Shown here: positions 22,403 through 33,517 of the stretch, one piece after another | Layout: each line of letters begins with the position of its first letter | Position numbering within the stretch: the first letter of the stretch is position 1 | Origin: Dechloromonas sp. | Lineage (GTDB): Bacteria > Pseudomonadota > Gammaproteobacteria > Burkholderiales > Rhodocyclaceae | Reading direction: 5' to 3' | Length of the DNA: 64,000 bases | NCBI GenBank assembly: GCA_011391255.1 | Contig: JAABQV010000013.1 | Location: forward strand, 1 to 64,000 | The notes under the pieces: generated by a model | The model's input: the letters and a program-made list of their open reading frames with translations, nothing else | Database searches by the model: none | What the model was told of the DNA's origin: nothing | Program-made: the position numbers and the translations under genes

Positions 22403-22509
22403 ATTGATTCAGTCGAAAAACAAGAAATGCTGTCGAAGCTGTAGGCAAAAAACCCACGGCGCCCAAGTCTAATCAAGCTCAGGCAAGTGCCATCCGACTC
22501 CCAGAAAGC

Positions 22510-22535
22510 AAAAAGCCAACTCCTCGGAGTTGGCT
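22510..22535 (-). terminator. Intrinsic terminator of tRNA-Pro
   Basis: On the minus strand a perfect 9-bp stem (GCCAACTCC / GGAGTTGGC) with a 2-nt loop is followed by a run of five T, 17 bases downstream of the tRNA 3' end. Confidence 0.8.
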
Positions 22536-22551
22536 AAGTGTGTATTTCCAT

Positions 22552-22628
22552 TGGTCGGCGTGACAAGATTCGAACTTGCGACCCCTTGTCCCCCAGACAA
22601 GTGCGCTACCAGGCTGCGCTACACGCCG
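22552..22628 (-). tRNA. tRNA-Pro (anticodon GGG)
   Basis: 77 bases that fold as a standard tRNA. The acceptor CGGCGTG pairs with CACGCCG, discriminator A, and CCA is encoded. The anticodon loop CTGGGGG gives GGG, reading CCC. The T arm contains GTTCGAATC. Confidence 0.96.
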
Positions 22629-22639
22629 ACAAGCGCAAG

Positions 22640-22662
22640 ATTTTAACACGAAGCACGCTGAA
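22640..22662 (-). promoter_or_regulatory. Likely tRNA-Pro promoter region
   Basis: On the minus strand a TAAAAT -10 element (22640-22645) lies about 12 bases before the tRNA. The matching -35 (CTGTAA at 17 bp) is weak, so the call rests mainly on the -10 and the position. Confidence 0.4.
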
Positions 22663-23037
22663 TTACAGCCGAAGCATCTCGATAACGGACTGTAAACTAC
22701 TCTTCAGGCTACCGGAATCCATTGGTACGGGCACCTTGTCGTGCACAATCTCTTCAAAAGCACCGCCTTCATCCAGACGATTCCGGGCGCCGCTGATGGT
22801 GAAACCCTGACTGTAAAGCAACTCACGAATTTTCCGCACCAATAGCACTTCGTGATGCTGATAATAACGACGATTCCCACGGCGCTTGACTGGCTTGAGC
22901 TGGTTGAACTCCTGCTCCCAATAGCGCAATACGTGCGGCTTGACACCACACAGCTCACTTACCTCACCGATGGTGAAATAGCGTTTTGCGGGAATCGGCG
23001 GCAGTTCGCCGCCGTCAGGCTTAAGCCGGGCTTCCAT
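22663..23037 (-). CDS. MerR family transcriptional regulator
   Basis: 124 residues with an N-terminal winged helix-turn-helix of the MerR class ([31 protein letters not shown], then [13 protein letters not shown]). The C-terminal part is short and has no metal-binding cysteine pattern. It lies at the end of the thrS-ihfA operon, overlapping ihfA by 17 bases, a position common in betaproteobacteria. The target is unknown. Confidence 0.88.
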   Translation of the reverse strand: MEARLKPDGGELPPIPAKRYFTIGEVSELCGVKPHVLRYWEQEFNQLKPVKRRGNRRYYQHHEVLLVRKIRELLYSQGFTISGARNRLDEGGAFEEIVHDKVPVPMDSGSLKSSLQSVIEMLRL

Positions 23038-23339
23038 CGCAAGCTATTTCGACGTCGGATTTCAACTTTTGGCTGGCATGAAAGGTCACTACACGACGTG
23101 CGGTGATCGGGATTTCCTGCCCGGTTTTTGGATTACGTCCGGGACGCTGCGGTTTGTCGCGTAACTGGAAATTTCCAAACCCGGAGAGCTTGACGCCATC
23201 ACCGGTTTCCAGAGAGTTGCGAATCTCTTCAAAGAAGGCTTCGACCATGTCTTTAGCCTCCCTTTTGTTGAGCCCGACCCGTTCAAACAAGAGGTCAGCG
23301 AGCTCAGCTTTAGTTAGCGTTATTGCAGTTTTTTTTTCG

Positions 23340-23362
<23 letters not shown>
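23021..23362 (-). CDS. ihfA: Integration host factor subunit alpha
   Basis: 113-residue DNA-bending protein of the HU/IHF family ([57 protein letters not shown]). The beta-arm [13 protein letters not shown] carries the intercalating proline. The ATG at 23362 is used; it lies inside the end of pheT and gives about ten residues before the conserved TLTKAEL; a GTG at 23347 is an alternative start. It forms a heterodimer with IhfB, which is not in this window. Confidence 0.95.
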
Positions 23363-26812
<3,450 letters not shown>

Positions 26813-26824
26813 TTACGCTTTCGC

Positions 26825-27184
26825 TCAGGCGCCGAGCTGTGCCTTGGCCTGGACGGCCAGAGCAGCAAATGCCGGCTGATCGAAGACAGCCAGATCGGCC
26901 AGAACCTTGCGGTCAACTTCGATATTGGCTTTCTTCAGGCCATTCATGAAGGTGCTGTACTTCATGCCTTCCAGACGGGCTGCGGCATTGATACGGGCGA
27001 TCCACAGCGAACGGAACTGACGCTTGCGTTGACGACGGTCACGATACTGGTATTGACCAGCCTTCATTACCGCCTGTTTGGCAACGCGATAGACGTTCTT
27101 GCGACGACCGCGGTAACCCTTGGCCTGGACGAGAATTTTCTTGTGACGCGCGCGCGCCGTTACACCACGTTTAACTCTAGGCAT
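26825..27184 (-). CDS. rplT: 50S ribosomal protein L20
   Basis: 119 residues, full length, basic. Begins [18 protein letters not shown] and contains [22 protein letters not shown] and [18 protein letters not shown], all L20 signatures. In E. coli L20 represses translation of the rpmI-rplT transcript; the same gene order is present here. Confidence 0.98.
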   Translation of the reverse strand: MPRVKRGVTARARHKKILVQAKGYRGRRKNVYRVAKQAVMKAGQYQYRDRRQRKRQFRSLWIARINAAARLEGMKYSTFMNGLKKANIEVDRKVLADLAVFDQPAFAALAVQAKAQLGA

Positions 27185-27195
27185 CTCTTATCTCC

Positions 27196-27393
27196 TTATG
27201 CGTAGGGCATCATGGCGCGAACGGATGCTGAATCGCTCGCATTGACAGTAACGGTACCGCGCAAATGGCGTTTAACCTTGGTGGTCTTCTTGGTCAGAAT
27301 GTGACGCTTGAAGGCTTGACCGCGCTTGATGGAACCACCGGCGCGGATCGAGAAACGCTTTTTGGCGCTGCTCTTGGTCTTCATTTTGGGCAT
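27196..27393 (-). CDS. rpmI: 50S ribosomal protein L35
   Basis: 65 residues, the usual length. Starts [14 protein letters not shown] and contains [22 protein letters not shown]. It lies between infC and rplT in the standard order. Confidence 0.98.
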   Translation of the reverse strand: MPKMKTKSSAKKRFSIRAGGSIKRGQAFKRHILTKKTTKVKRHLRGTVTVNASDSASVRAMMPYA

Positions 27394-27481
27394 TTAGATG
27401 CTCCTTAATGACATGCTGCCAGGTGGTTCCCCACGGGAACGCTTTGACTACCCGAAAGCACTTATAACTACGTTGCTGCTA

Positions 27482-28003
27482 TTACTTCTTTTTGGCCGGG
27501 GCGATGATCATGATCATCTGACGACCTTCCATCTTCGGCATCTGCTCGACCTGGCCAACGGCCTCGAGATCTGCCTTGATTCTTTCCAGCTGACGCATCC
27601 CGAATTCCTGATGCGACATTTCACGACCCCGGAAACGCAGGGTCACTTTGACCTTGTCTTCTTCTTCCAGGAAGCGCGTCATATTTCTGAGCTTGATCTG
27701 GTAATCGTTCTCGTCGGTGCCCGGGCGCAGTTTGATTTCCTTGACCTGCACCTGCTTCTGCTTCAGCTTCGCCTCGTGCGCCCGCTTTTGTTCCTGATAC
27801 TTGAACTTGCCGTAATCCATGATGCGACAGACTGGCGGGGTGGCTGTCGGCGCGATCTCGACCAGATCGACCCCGGCTTCTTCAGCCAGTTGCAAGGCAG
27901 CGCGGACATTCATAATCCCTAACTGCTCACCTTCGACACCCTGGAGACGAATCTCCGGCACTGTAATTTCTTCGTTGAGGCGATGCGCCTTGTTCTGAGC
28001 TAT
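27482..28003 (-). CDS. infC: Translation initiation factor IF-3 with AUA start codon
   Basis: 173 residues when started at the ATA codon at 28001-28003, giving (I/M)[19 protein letters not shown], the expected IF-3 N-terminus. A G5 stretch lies seven bases upstream as a ribosome-binding site. Starting at the GTG at 27961 would remove the conserved first 14 residues. IF-3 rejects non-AUG/GUG/UUG initiation and represses its own synthesis through such a start; E. coli uses AUU. The N domain ([15 protein letters not shown]) and C domain ([18 protein letters not shown]) are complete. Confidence 0.95.
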   Translation of the reverse strand: MAQNKAHRLNEEITVPEIRLQGVEGEQLGIMNVRAALQLAEEAGVDLVEIAPTATPPVCRIMDYGKFKYQEQKRAHEAKLKQKQVQVKEIKLRPGTDENDYQIKLRNMTRFLEEEDKVKVTLRFRGREMSHQEFGMRQLERIKADLEAVGQVEQMPKMEGRQMIMIIAPAKKK

Positions 28004-28029
28004 GGTGAAACCCCCGAAAACATCAATAA

Positions 28030-29946
28030 TTAAGCCGTGCCACTACGCGCTGCGACTTCATCCTGAAGTCGCTTGATCAGGGCTTCGACAGTCATCTGTC
28101 CAAGATCCTGACCACCGCGTGTACGCACGGCCACCAGTCCTTCTGCTTTTTCCTTATCACCCACAACGAGCTGATAAGGCAGTCGGTTCAAGCTATGTTC
28201 CCGTATTTTATAGGTAATTTTCTCGTTGCGCAAATCCGACTCGGCCCGGAAGCCTGCTGAATGGAGCTTTTGCGTCACTTCGGCTGCATAATCCGCCTGC
28301 TTTTCAGAAATATTGAGCACCACCGCCTGGGTCGGTGCCAGCCACAAAGGCAGCGCCCCAGAGAAGTTCTCGATCAGAATGCCGATAAAGCGCTCGAGCG
28401 AGCCGAGGATGGCGCGATGCAGCATCACCGGCACCTTGCGCGTGTCGTCGGCACCGACATATTCGGCGCCCAGGCGGCCTGGCATCGAGAAATCGACCTG
28501 AATCGTGCCGCATTGCCAGGTACGGCCAATCGCGTCCTTGATATGAAACTCGATCTTCGGCCCGTAGAAAGCGCCCTCACCCGGCAACTCGGTCCATTCC
28601 AGGCCAGAGGCCGACAAGCCAAGGCGCAAAGCCGCCTCGGCCTTGTCCCAGACCTCGTCGGAACCAACCCGGCTATCCGGACGCAGCGCCAGCTTGACGG
28701 CCACATCGTTAAAACCAAAATCAGCGTATACCTTTTTGACCAACGCATTAAAAGCAGTCACTTCGGCTTCAATCTGATCTTCAGTACAGAAAATATGGCC
28801 GTCGTCCTGCACAAAGCCACGCACGCGCATCAAGCCGTGCAGTGCGCCAGTCGGTTCGTTGCGGTGACAGGAACCAAATTCGCCGTAACGTAGCGGTAAC
28901 TCGCGGTAAGAGCGCAGATCGGCATTGAACACCTGAATATGGCCGGGACAGTTCATCGGCTTGACCGCGTAATCACGGTTTTCCGACGAAGTAGTGAACA
29001 TGTTGTCCTTGTAGTGCTCCCAGTGGCCGGACTTTTCCCATAAGGTCTTGTCGAGAATCTGCGGGCAACGCACTTCCTGATAGCCGTTATTGCGATAGAC
29101 GGCGCGCATGTACTGCTCGACTTCCTGCCAGATCGCCCAGCCCTTGGGATGCCAGAAAACCAGACCCGGCGCTTCTTCCTGCATATGGAAGAGATCGTGC
29201 TGCTTGCCGAGGCGACGATGATCGCGCTTTTCGGCCTCTTCCAGCATGTGCAGGTAGGCGTCGAGGTCTTCCTTCTTGGCCCAGGCGGTACCGTAGATGC
29301 GCTGCAATTGCTCGTTGCGATGATCGCCGCGCCAGTAGGCGCCGGCCACCTTCATCAGCTTGAAAACCTTGAGTTTGGCCGTCGTCGGCACGTGCGGGCC
29401 ACGGCATAGGTCGATGAAATCACCTTCGCGATACAGCGACACCTGCTGATCAGCGGGAATCGCGGCGATCAGTTCGGCTTTGTATTTTTCGCCCTTATCC
29501 AGGAAAAACTGGACAGCATCATCGCGTGACCAGACCTCACGGGTAACGGGAATATCCTTTTTGGCCAGTTCGGCCATGCGCTTTTCAATGGCGATGAGAT
29601 CATCTGGCGTAAACGGACGCTTGTAGGCAAAGTCGTAATAAAAGCCGTTTTCAACCACCGGGCCAATCGTGACTTGCGCTTCAGGGAACAGTTCTTTGAC
29701 AGCGTATGCCAGCAAATGCGCAGTCGAGTGACGGATCAGCTCAAGGCCTTCGGCGTCTTTGTCAGTAATGATCGCTAGATCGGCATTCTCTTCGATGCGG
29801 AATGAAGTATCGACCAGCGTACCATTGACCTTGCCAGCCAGAGCAGCGCGGGCAAGGCCCGCACCAATGCTTGCTGCAACTTCGGCTATTGTTACCGGTT
29901 GCTCGAAAGAACGAATCGAACCATCGGGCAGTTTGATATCAGGCAT
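28030..29946 (-). CDS. thrS: Threonyl-tRNA synthetase
   Basis: 638 residues from the ATG at 29944-29946 ([16 protein letters not shown], the TGS domain). An in-frame extension to 29988 runs through a terminator-like hairpin and is rejected. The editing domain has [11 protein letters not shown], the catalytic core has [30 protein letters not shown] and [17 protein letters not shown], and the C-terminal anticodon-binding domain follows. It is the first protein gene of the operon. Confidence 0.97.
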   Translation of the reverse strand: MPDIKLPDGSIRSFEQPVTIAEVAASIGAGLARAALAGKVNGTLVDTSFRIEENADLAIITDKDAEGLELIRHSTAHLLAYAVKELFPEAQVTIGPVVENGFYYDFAYKRPFTPDDLIAIEKRMAELAKKDIPVTREVWSRDDAVQFFLDKGEKYKAELIAAIPADQQVSLYREGDFIDLCRGPHVPTTAKLKVFKLMKVAGAYWRGDHRNEQLQRIYGTAWAKKEDLDAYLHMLEEAEKRDHRRLGKQHDLFHMQEEAPGLVFWHPKGWAIWQEVEQYMRAVYRNNGYQEVRCPQILDKTLWEKSGHWEHYKDNMFTTSSENRDYAVKPMNCPGHIQVFNADLRSYRELPLRYGEFGSCHRNEPTGALHGLMRVRGFVQDDGHIFCTEDQIEAEVTAFNALVKKVYADFGFNDVAVKLALRPDSRVGSDEVWDKAEAALRLGLSASGLEWTELPGEGAFYGPKIEFHIKDAIGRTWQCGTIQVDFSMPGRLGAEYVGADDTRKVPVMLHRAILGSLERFIGILIENFSGALPLWLAPTQAVVLNISEKQADYAAEVTQKLHSAGFRAESDLRNEKITYKIREHSLNRLPYQLVVGDKEKAEGLVAVRTRGGQDLGQMTVEALIKRLQDEVAARSGTA

Positions 29947-29961
29947 GGCAGGCCTCAGGGC

Positions 29962-29994
29962 AAAAAAAAAGCGCGGGGTGAGCCGCACTTTTTT
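29962..29994 (-). terminator. Hairpin with U run upstream of thrS
   Basis: On the minus strand GCGG-CTCACC-CCGC forms a stem followed by nine T, 15 bases before the thrS start and about 84 bases after tRNA-Val. A-rich bases on the other side make it symmetrical. It should end the tRNA-Val transcript and may act as an attenuator for thrS. Confidence 0.7.
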
Positions 29995-30077
29995 GGTCGA
30001 ACAAGAGCTAACTCGATTAGTTTTTCTGAATTGCAGTGCAAGTTCGGAAGGTCATCAATTTAGCTCTGTCAGGAATT

Positions 30078-30154
30078 TGGTAGGCGGTATTGGAATCGAA
30101 CCAACGACCTCCACGATGTCAACGTGGCGCTCTAACCAACTGAGCTAACCGCCT
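30078..30154 (-). tRNA. tRNA-Val (anticodon GAC)
   Basis: 77 bases with acceptor AGGCGGT / ACCGCCT, discriminator A and encoded CCA. The anticodon stem CCACG/CGTGG encloses TTGACAT, giving GAC for GUC codons. D arm GCTCAGTTGGTTAGAGC and T arm GGTTCGATTCC are standard. Confidence 0.97.
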
Positions 30155-30166
30155 GAAGAGCCGCGC

Positions 30167-30194
30167 ATTATACGGAGCGGGCTGGCGTTGTCAA
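30167..30194 (-). promoter_or_regulatory. Consensus sigma-70 promoter for tRNA-Val
   Basis: On the minus strand a perfect -35 TTGACA (30189-30194) and a perfect -10 TATAAT (30167-30172) are separated by 16 bp; the tRNA 5' end is 12 bases after the -10. It probably also feeds thrS and the downstream operon past the hairpin. Confidence 0.9.
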
Positions 30195-30258
30195 CGCTCT
30201 TACGTCAAATCGGCAGAAGCGAAGTACACTCTCCCCCTCAACTTCCGGAGATTATGTG

Positions 30259-30396
30259 ATGAGTGCAGGATGGATGGTTTTTGGAATCTGCGTGATTGTA
30301 GTTCTAGGCGCAGCTCTGCCCCTGATCAGAAAGCGCGAAGAAACGCCTTTGCCACCAACCAAGGAAACCTTGCATAACTGGCGCAATGAAAAATAA
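30259..30396 (+). CDS. Small single-pass membrane protein
   Basis: 45 residues starting MSAGWMVFGICVIVVLGAAL, one transmembrane helix, then a charged tail (RKREETPLPP). A GGAG ribosome-binding site lies nine bases upstream. It is followed nine bases later by slyX, so the two are probably co-transcribed. Function unknown. Confidence 0.65.
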   Translation: MSAGWMVFGICVIVVLGAALPLIRKREETPLPPTKETLHNWRNEK

Positions 30397-30405
30397 GGAC
30401 AATTG

Positions 30406-30606
30406 ATGGAATCCCGCATTACCGATCTCGAAATCAAGATCAGCTACGCCGAAGACCTTGTGGACGAGCTAAATCGCACGGTTTTTCGCCAGCAACAACA
30501 AATCGACCTCTTGGCGCGCGAACTCAATGCGCTGCGCCAGCAGGTTCAATCGGCCGCGCCACAACAAGTCAATAGCTTGCTTGATGAACTCCCGCCCCAT
30601 TACTGA
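30406..30606 (+). CDS. slyX: SlyX family protein
   Basis: 66-residue coiled-coil protein: ESRITDLEIKISYAEDLVDELN, then RQQQQIDLLARELNALRQQ and the conserved end DELPPHY. Start ATG is preferred to the adjacent TTG at 30403. The family role is unknown; despite the name it is not connected with SlyD activity. Confidence 0.9.
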   Translation: MESRITDLEIKISYAEDLVDELNRTVFRQQQQIDLLARELNALRQQVQSAAPQQVNSLLDELPPHY

Positions 30607-30616
30607 GCCGATATTG

Positions 30617-31609
30617 ATGCGCCCCGTTACCGTCATTTATCACGCCGCTTGCCCGGATGGCTTTGGTGCTGCCTTTGCCGCCTGGAAACATTTTGGCGAA
30701 GCAGCTCGCTATTGCCCGATGCACCACGGCGAACCGTGGGAGGCGCTTGAACTCGCCGGGCACGAGGTTTTTATCCTCGACTTCTCGTTTCAACGCGAGG
30801 CGCTTGAGGCGATGGCCACGCTCGCAAATTCCGTAACGCAAATTGATCACCACGCATCGGCAAGATTGCCCTGGCTACCCTACTTGCAGACCAGCGATGA
30901 CGGTCACGAGCGCTACAGCCACCCGGAGCTGCCGCTGACGCTGATTTTTGACCTCAATAAATCCGGCGCCCGGCTGGCCTGGGAATATTTTTTCCCGACG
31001 CTCCCTTTGCCACTCGTGCTCAGCCACATCGAGGATGGCGACCTCTGGCGCTTCGCCCTGCCCGGCACGCGCGCCTTTGGCCGGGCGCTACATTTGCAGT
31101 CTTTTGATTTTTCCGCTTGGGATTGCCTGTGCATGGAAGCGGCTGATCAGAAGAGTCCGCGCTATCAGGCGATGCTGAGCGAAGGCAAGGCAATCGAACA
31201 TTTTTTTCAGCGTGAAGTACTTCGGCTGGCCGAGAGTCGACTGATTATGCCGGCGAATTTGCGCGGCGAACCACTCGACGAGTTGCAGTCGGTTCGTCAC
31301 GGTCAACCGCTTATTTCAGCCAAAAATTCGGGCTGGCATGCCTTGTCCGGCCTGGCGATCAACGTCGACAGCATGTTTGCCAGTGAATTGGGGCACCTTC
31401 TTGCCGAACGCAGCGGCAGTTTTGGCTTGATCTGGCAATTGGCAGCCGACGGCGAAATCAAGGTCTCGTTGCGCGCAGCAGGCAAGATCAATGTCGCGGA
31501 AATCGCCAGTCGCTATGGCGGCGGCGGGCACCCCAACGCTGCTGGTTTTCGTATCGCTGCGGCTGAATTTCTCGGCGAAATACTCGGTATCACCAAAAAA
31601 ATCGGCTAA
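30617..31609 (+). CDS. DHH family phosphoesterase
   Basis: 330 residues. The N-terminal part has DGFGAAFAAWKHFG and the DHH motif (QIDHHAS); the C-terminal DHHA1 domain ends in YGGGGHPNAAGF. Such proteins are manganese-dependent phosphoesterases or nano-RNA/cyclic dinucleotide hydrolases; here the substrate cannot be told. The start at 30617 (MRPVTVIYHAACPDG) is preferred to an in-frame start at 30527 inside slyX. Confidence 0.88.
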   Translation: MRPVTVIYHAACPDGFGAAFAAWKHFGEAARYCPMHHGEPWEALELAGHEVFILDFSFQREALEAMATLANSVTQIDHHASARLPWLPYLQTSDDGHERYSHPELPLTLIFDLNKSGARLAWEYFFPTLPLPLVLSHIEDGDLWRFALPGTRAFGRALHLQSFDFSAWDCLCMEAADQKSPRYQAMLSEGKAIEHFFQREVLRLAESRLIMPANLRGEPLDELQSVRHGQPLISAKNSGWHALSGLAINVDSMFASELGHLLAERSGSFGLIWQLAADGEIKVSLRAAGKINVAEIASRYGGGGHPNAAGFRIAAAEFLGEILGITKKIG

Positions 31610-31630
31610 GGCGTGTAGCGTGCTGCCAAC

Positions 31631-31659
31631 TTGCTTCGCTGGAAGCATCCCGATATAGT
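31631..31659 (+). promoter_or_regulatory. Promoter of the gcv operon
   Basis: -35 TTGCTT (31631-31636) and -10 TATAGT (31654-31659) with a 17-bp spacer, placing the start of transcription a few bases before the first glycine aptamer. Confidence 0.65.
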
Positions 31660-31669
31660 GCCATCCGTA

Positions 31670-31846
31670 CTGTGGGAGAGCGCAGATAAAGTCTGCCACC
31701 GAAGGCGCAATTTCACCCGAAAACGCTCAGGTAAAAGGACCACAGGACGCCGGCGCAATGCTGTTGTTGCACCAAAAACTCTGGAGAGCGGCGTAAACAG
31801 CGCCCACCGATGGGGCAAATCTCTCAGGTATCGAGGACAGAGGGGT
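31670..31846 (+). ncRNA. Tandem glycine riboswitch
   Basis: Two glycine aptamers in series. The first runs from about 31670 (GTGGGAGAGCGC, CACCGAAGG, CGCTCAGGTAAAAGGAC) to 31748; the second from about 31778 (CTCTGGAGAGCGG, CACCGATGGGG, CTCTCAGGTATCGAGGAC) to 31846. The paired layout is that of cooperative glycine switches, and it lies directly upstream of gcvT. The 3' strand of the second P1 overlaps the 5' arm of the following terminator, so glycine binding should favour read-through. Confidence 0.95.
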
Positions 31847-31884
31847 GAAACGCAAGATTCGTTCTTTCGTTTCACCCCTTTTTC
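31841..31884 (+). terminator. Riboswitch expression-platform terminator
   Basis: AGGGGTGAAACG pairs with CGTTTCACCCCT across a 15-19 nt loop, followed by TTTTT. Its 5' arm shares bases with the last stem of the second aptamer. Confidence 0.88.
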
Positions 31885-31926
31885 GTTTCCAGAAATGGCT
31901 TGGAAAAAAGCCTGCAAAGGATTGAT

Positions 31927-33018
31927 ATGCTGAAGAAAACAGTTTTGAATGCCGCTCACCGCGCGATGAATGCCCGGATGGTCGATTTCGGTGGCTGGGA
32001 CATGCCGGTCAACTACGGCTCGCAGATCGAGGAACACCACGCGGTTCGCAACGATTGCGGCATGTTCGACGTTTCGCACATGTGCCCGGTCGATGTCGTC
32101 GGAGCCGATTGCCGAGCTTTCCTCTCCCGTCTGGTTGCCAACGATGTCGCCAAGCTAAAGGTTTCCGGCAAGGCGCTTTACGCGGCGATGCTCAACGAAG
32201 CTGGTGGCGTCATTGACGACCTGATCATCTATTTCCTGACCGACACGCGCTTTCGTATCGTCGTCAATGCCGGCACCGCCGAAAAGGATCTGGCCTGGAT
32301 GCAGGCCAAGGTTGCCGAATGGAAGCTCGATGTGAGCATCACCCAACGCCGCGATGGTGCGAACAACCTCGGCATCATCGCTGTGCAAGGCCCGAATGCC
32401 CGCGCCAAGGTCTGGGAAGTGCTGCCGCAGACCAAGGCAGCCACCCAAGGACTTAAGGCTTTCTTTGGCGCTGACGTCGATCAGTATTTCATCGCCAGCA
32501 CCGGCTACACCGGCGAAGATGGCTACGAAATCATGCTACCGGCCGGCGAAGCTGAAGCGCTGTGGAACGCCCTGAACAAGGCCGGTGTCGCCCCTTGCGG
32601 CCTCGGCGCCCGTGACACATTGCGCCTGGAAGCCGGCATGAATCTTTACGGCCAGGATATGGACGAGACGGTTTCGCCGCTCGACGCCGGCCTTGCCTGG
32701 ACGGTTTCGCTGAATACTGATCGCGATTTTGTCGGCAAACCTGCGTTGACCGCAGCAGGCCAGCAGAAACAATTTCTCGGCCTTATTCTGCTCGACAAAG
32801 GCGTCCTTCGCGGACATCAACAAATCATTACAAAACAAGGTAATGGCGAGATTACTTCAGGTAGCTTCTCACCAACATTGCAGCAGTCCATCGCCCTCGC
32901 CCGCCTGCCGCTCGGCGTCCAAATTGGCGACGAAGTTGAAGTTGATATTCGTGGCAAGCTGCTCAAGGCCAAGGTCACCAAACCCGTATTCGCCCGCAAC
33001 GGCAAAGCAGTCATTTAA
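31927..33018 (+). CDS. gcvT: Glycine cleavage system T protein (aminomethyltransferase)
   Basis: Transfers the methylene group from the lipoyl-bound aminomethyl intermediate to tetrahydrofolate and releases ammonia. 363 residues from ATG 31927, which has an AAGGA site ahead of it; an in-frame start at 31900 is rejected. Motifs: [58 protein letters not shown] and [21 protein letters not shown]. Confidence 0.97.
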   Translation: MLKKTVLNAAHRAMNARMVDFGGWDMPVNYGSQIEEHHAVRNDCGMFDVSHMCPVDVVGADCRAFLSRLVANDVAKLKVSGKALYAAMLNEAGGVIDDLIIYFLTDTRFRIVVNAGTAEKDLAWMQAKVAEWKLDVSITQRRDGANNLGIIAVQGPNARAKVWEVLPQTKAATQGLKAFFGADVDQYFIASTGYTGEDGYEIMLPAGEAEALWNALNKAGVAPCGLGARDTLRLEAGMNLYGQDMDETVSPLDAGLAWTVSLNTDRDFVGKPALTAAGQQKQFLGLILLDKGVLRGHQQIITKQGNGEITSGSFSPTLQQSIALARLPLGVQIGDEVEVDIRGKLLKAKVTKPVFARNGKAVI

Positions 33019-33041
33019 ATCCCCCCATTCAGGAGAAAACC

Positions 33042-33422
33042 ATGTCCAAAGTCCTCGCCAACCTCAAGTACGCCGCCTCCCACGAATGGATGCTGCTCAA
33101 CGCTGACGGCTCCGTCACTGTCGGTATCACCGACCACGCTCAGGAAGCCCTCGGCGACCTCGTTTTTGTCGAACTGCCTGACGTTGGCGCCCATTTCGAT
33201 GCCGAAAAGGAAATTGCCGTCGTTGAATCGGTCAAGGCTGCGGCTGACGTTTACGCGCCAATCGCCGGCACCGTGACCGAAGTCAATCAAGCTGCTGCCG
33301 AGGCGCCGGAATCGGTCAATCAGGATGCTTACAGCGCCTGGCTGTTCAAGATGACACCGGACAACGTTGCCGATCTCGACAAGATGCTCGATGCCGCTGC
33401 TTACCAAGCGCTGGCTGAATAA
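33042..33422 (+). CDS. gcvH: Glycine cleavage system H protein
   Basis: 126-residue lipoyl carrier that shuttles the aminomethyl group between P, T and L proteins. The lipoylated Lys lies in [47 protein letters not shown] is typical. A GGAG site lies nine bases before the start. Confidence 0.98.
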   Translation: MSKVLANLKYAASHEWMLLNADGSVTVGITDHAQEALGDLVFVELPDVGAHFDAEKEIAVVESVKAAADVYAPIAGTVTEVNQAAAEAPESVNQDAYSAWLFKMTPDNVADLDKMLDAAAYQALAE

Positions 33423-33517
33423 GGCGTTATTGGTTATTGGGAATAGGTCATTAGCAAAACCGCCCCACCCCCAATTACCCATTACCAATCCCCCTAACGC
33501 CTTACCAGAGAATTAAT
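33423..33517. repeat. Imperfect inverted repeat between gcvH and gcvP
   Basis: The gap begins GGCGTTATTGGTTATTGGG and ends with the near reverse complement CCATTACCAATCCCCCTAACGCC. The words ATTACC and CAATCCC recur, as in the ftsB-eno gap. It may be a small dispersed element or a processing hairpin within the operon. Confidence 0.55.

Noticed and set aside
30527-30616. 30-codon N-terminal extension of the DHH protein
   Set aside because: Lies mostly inside slyX; the family start is at 30617.
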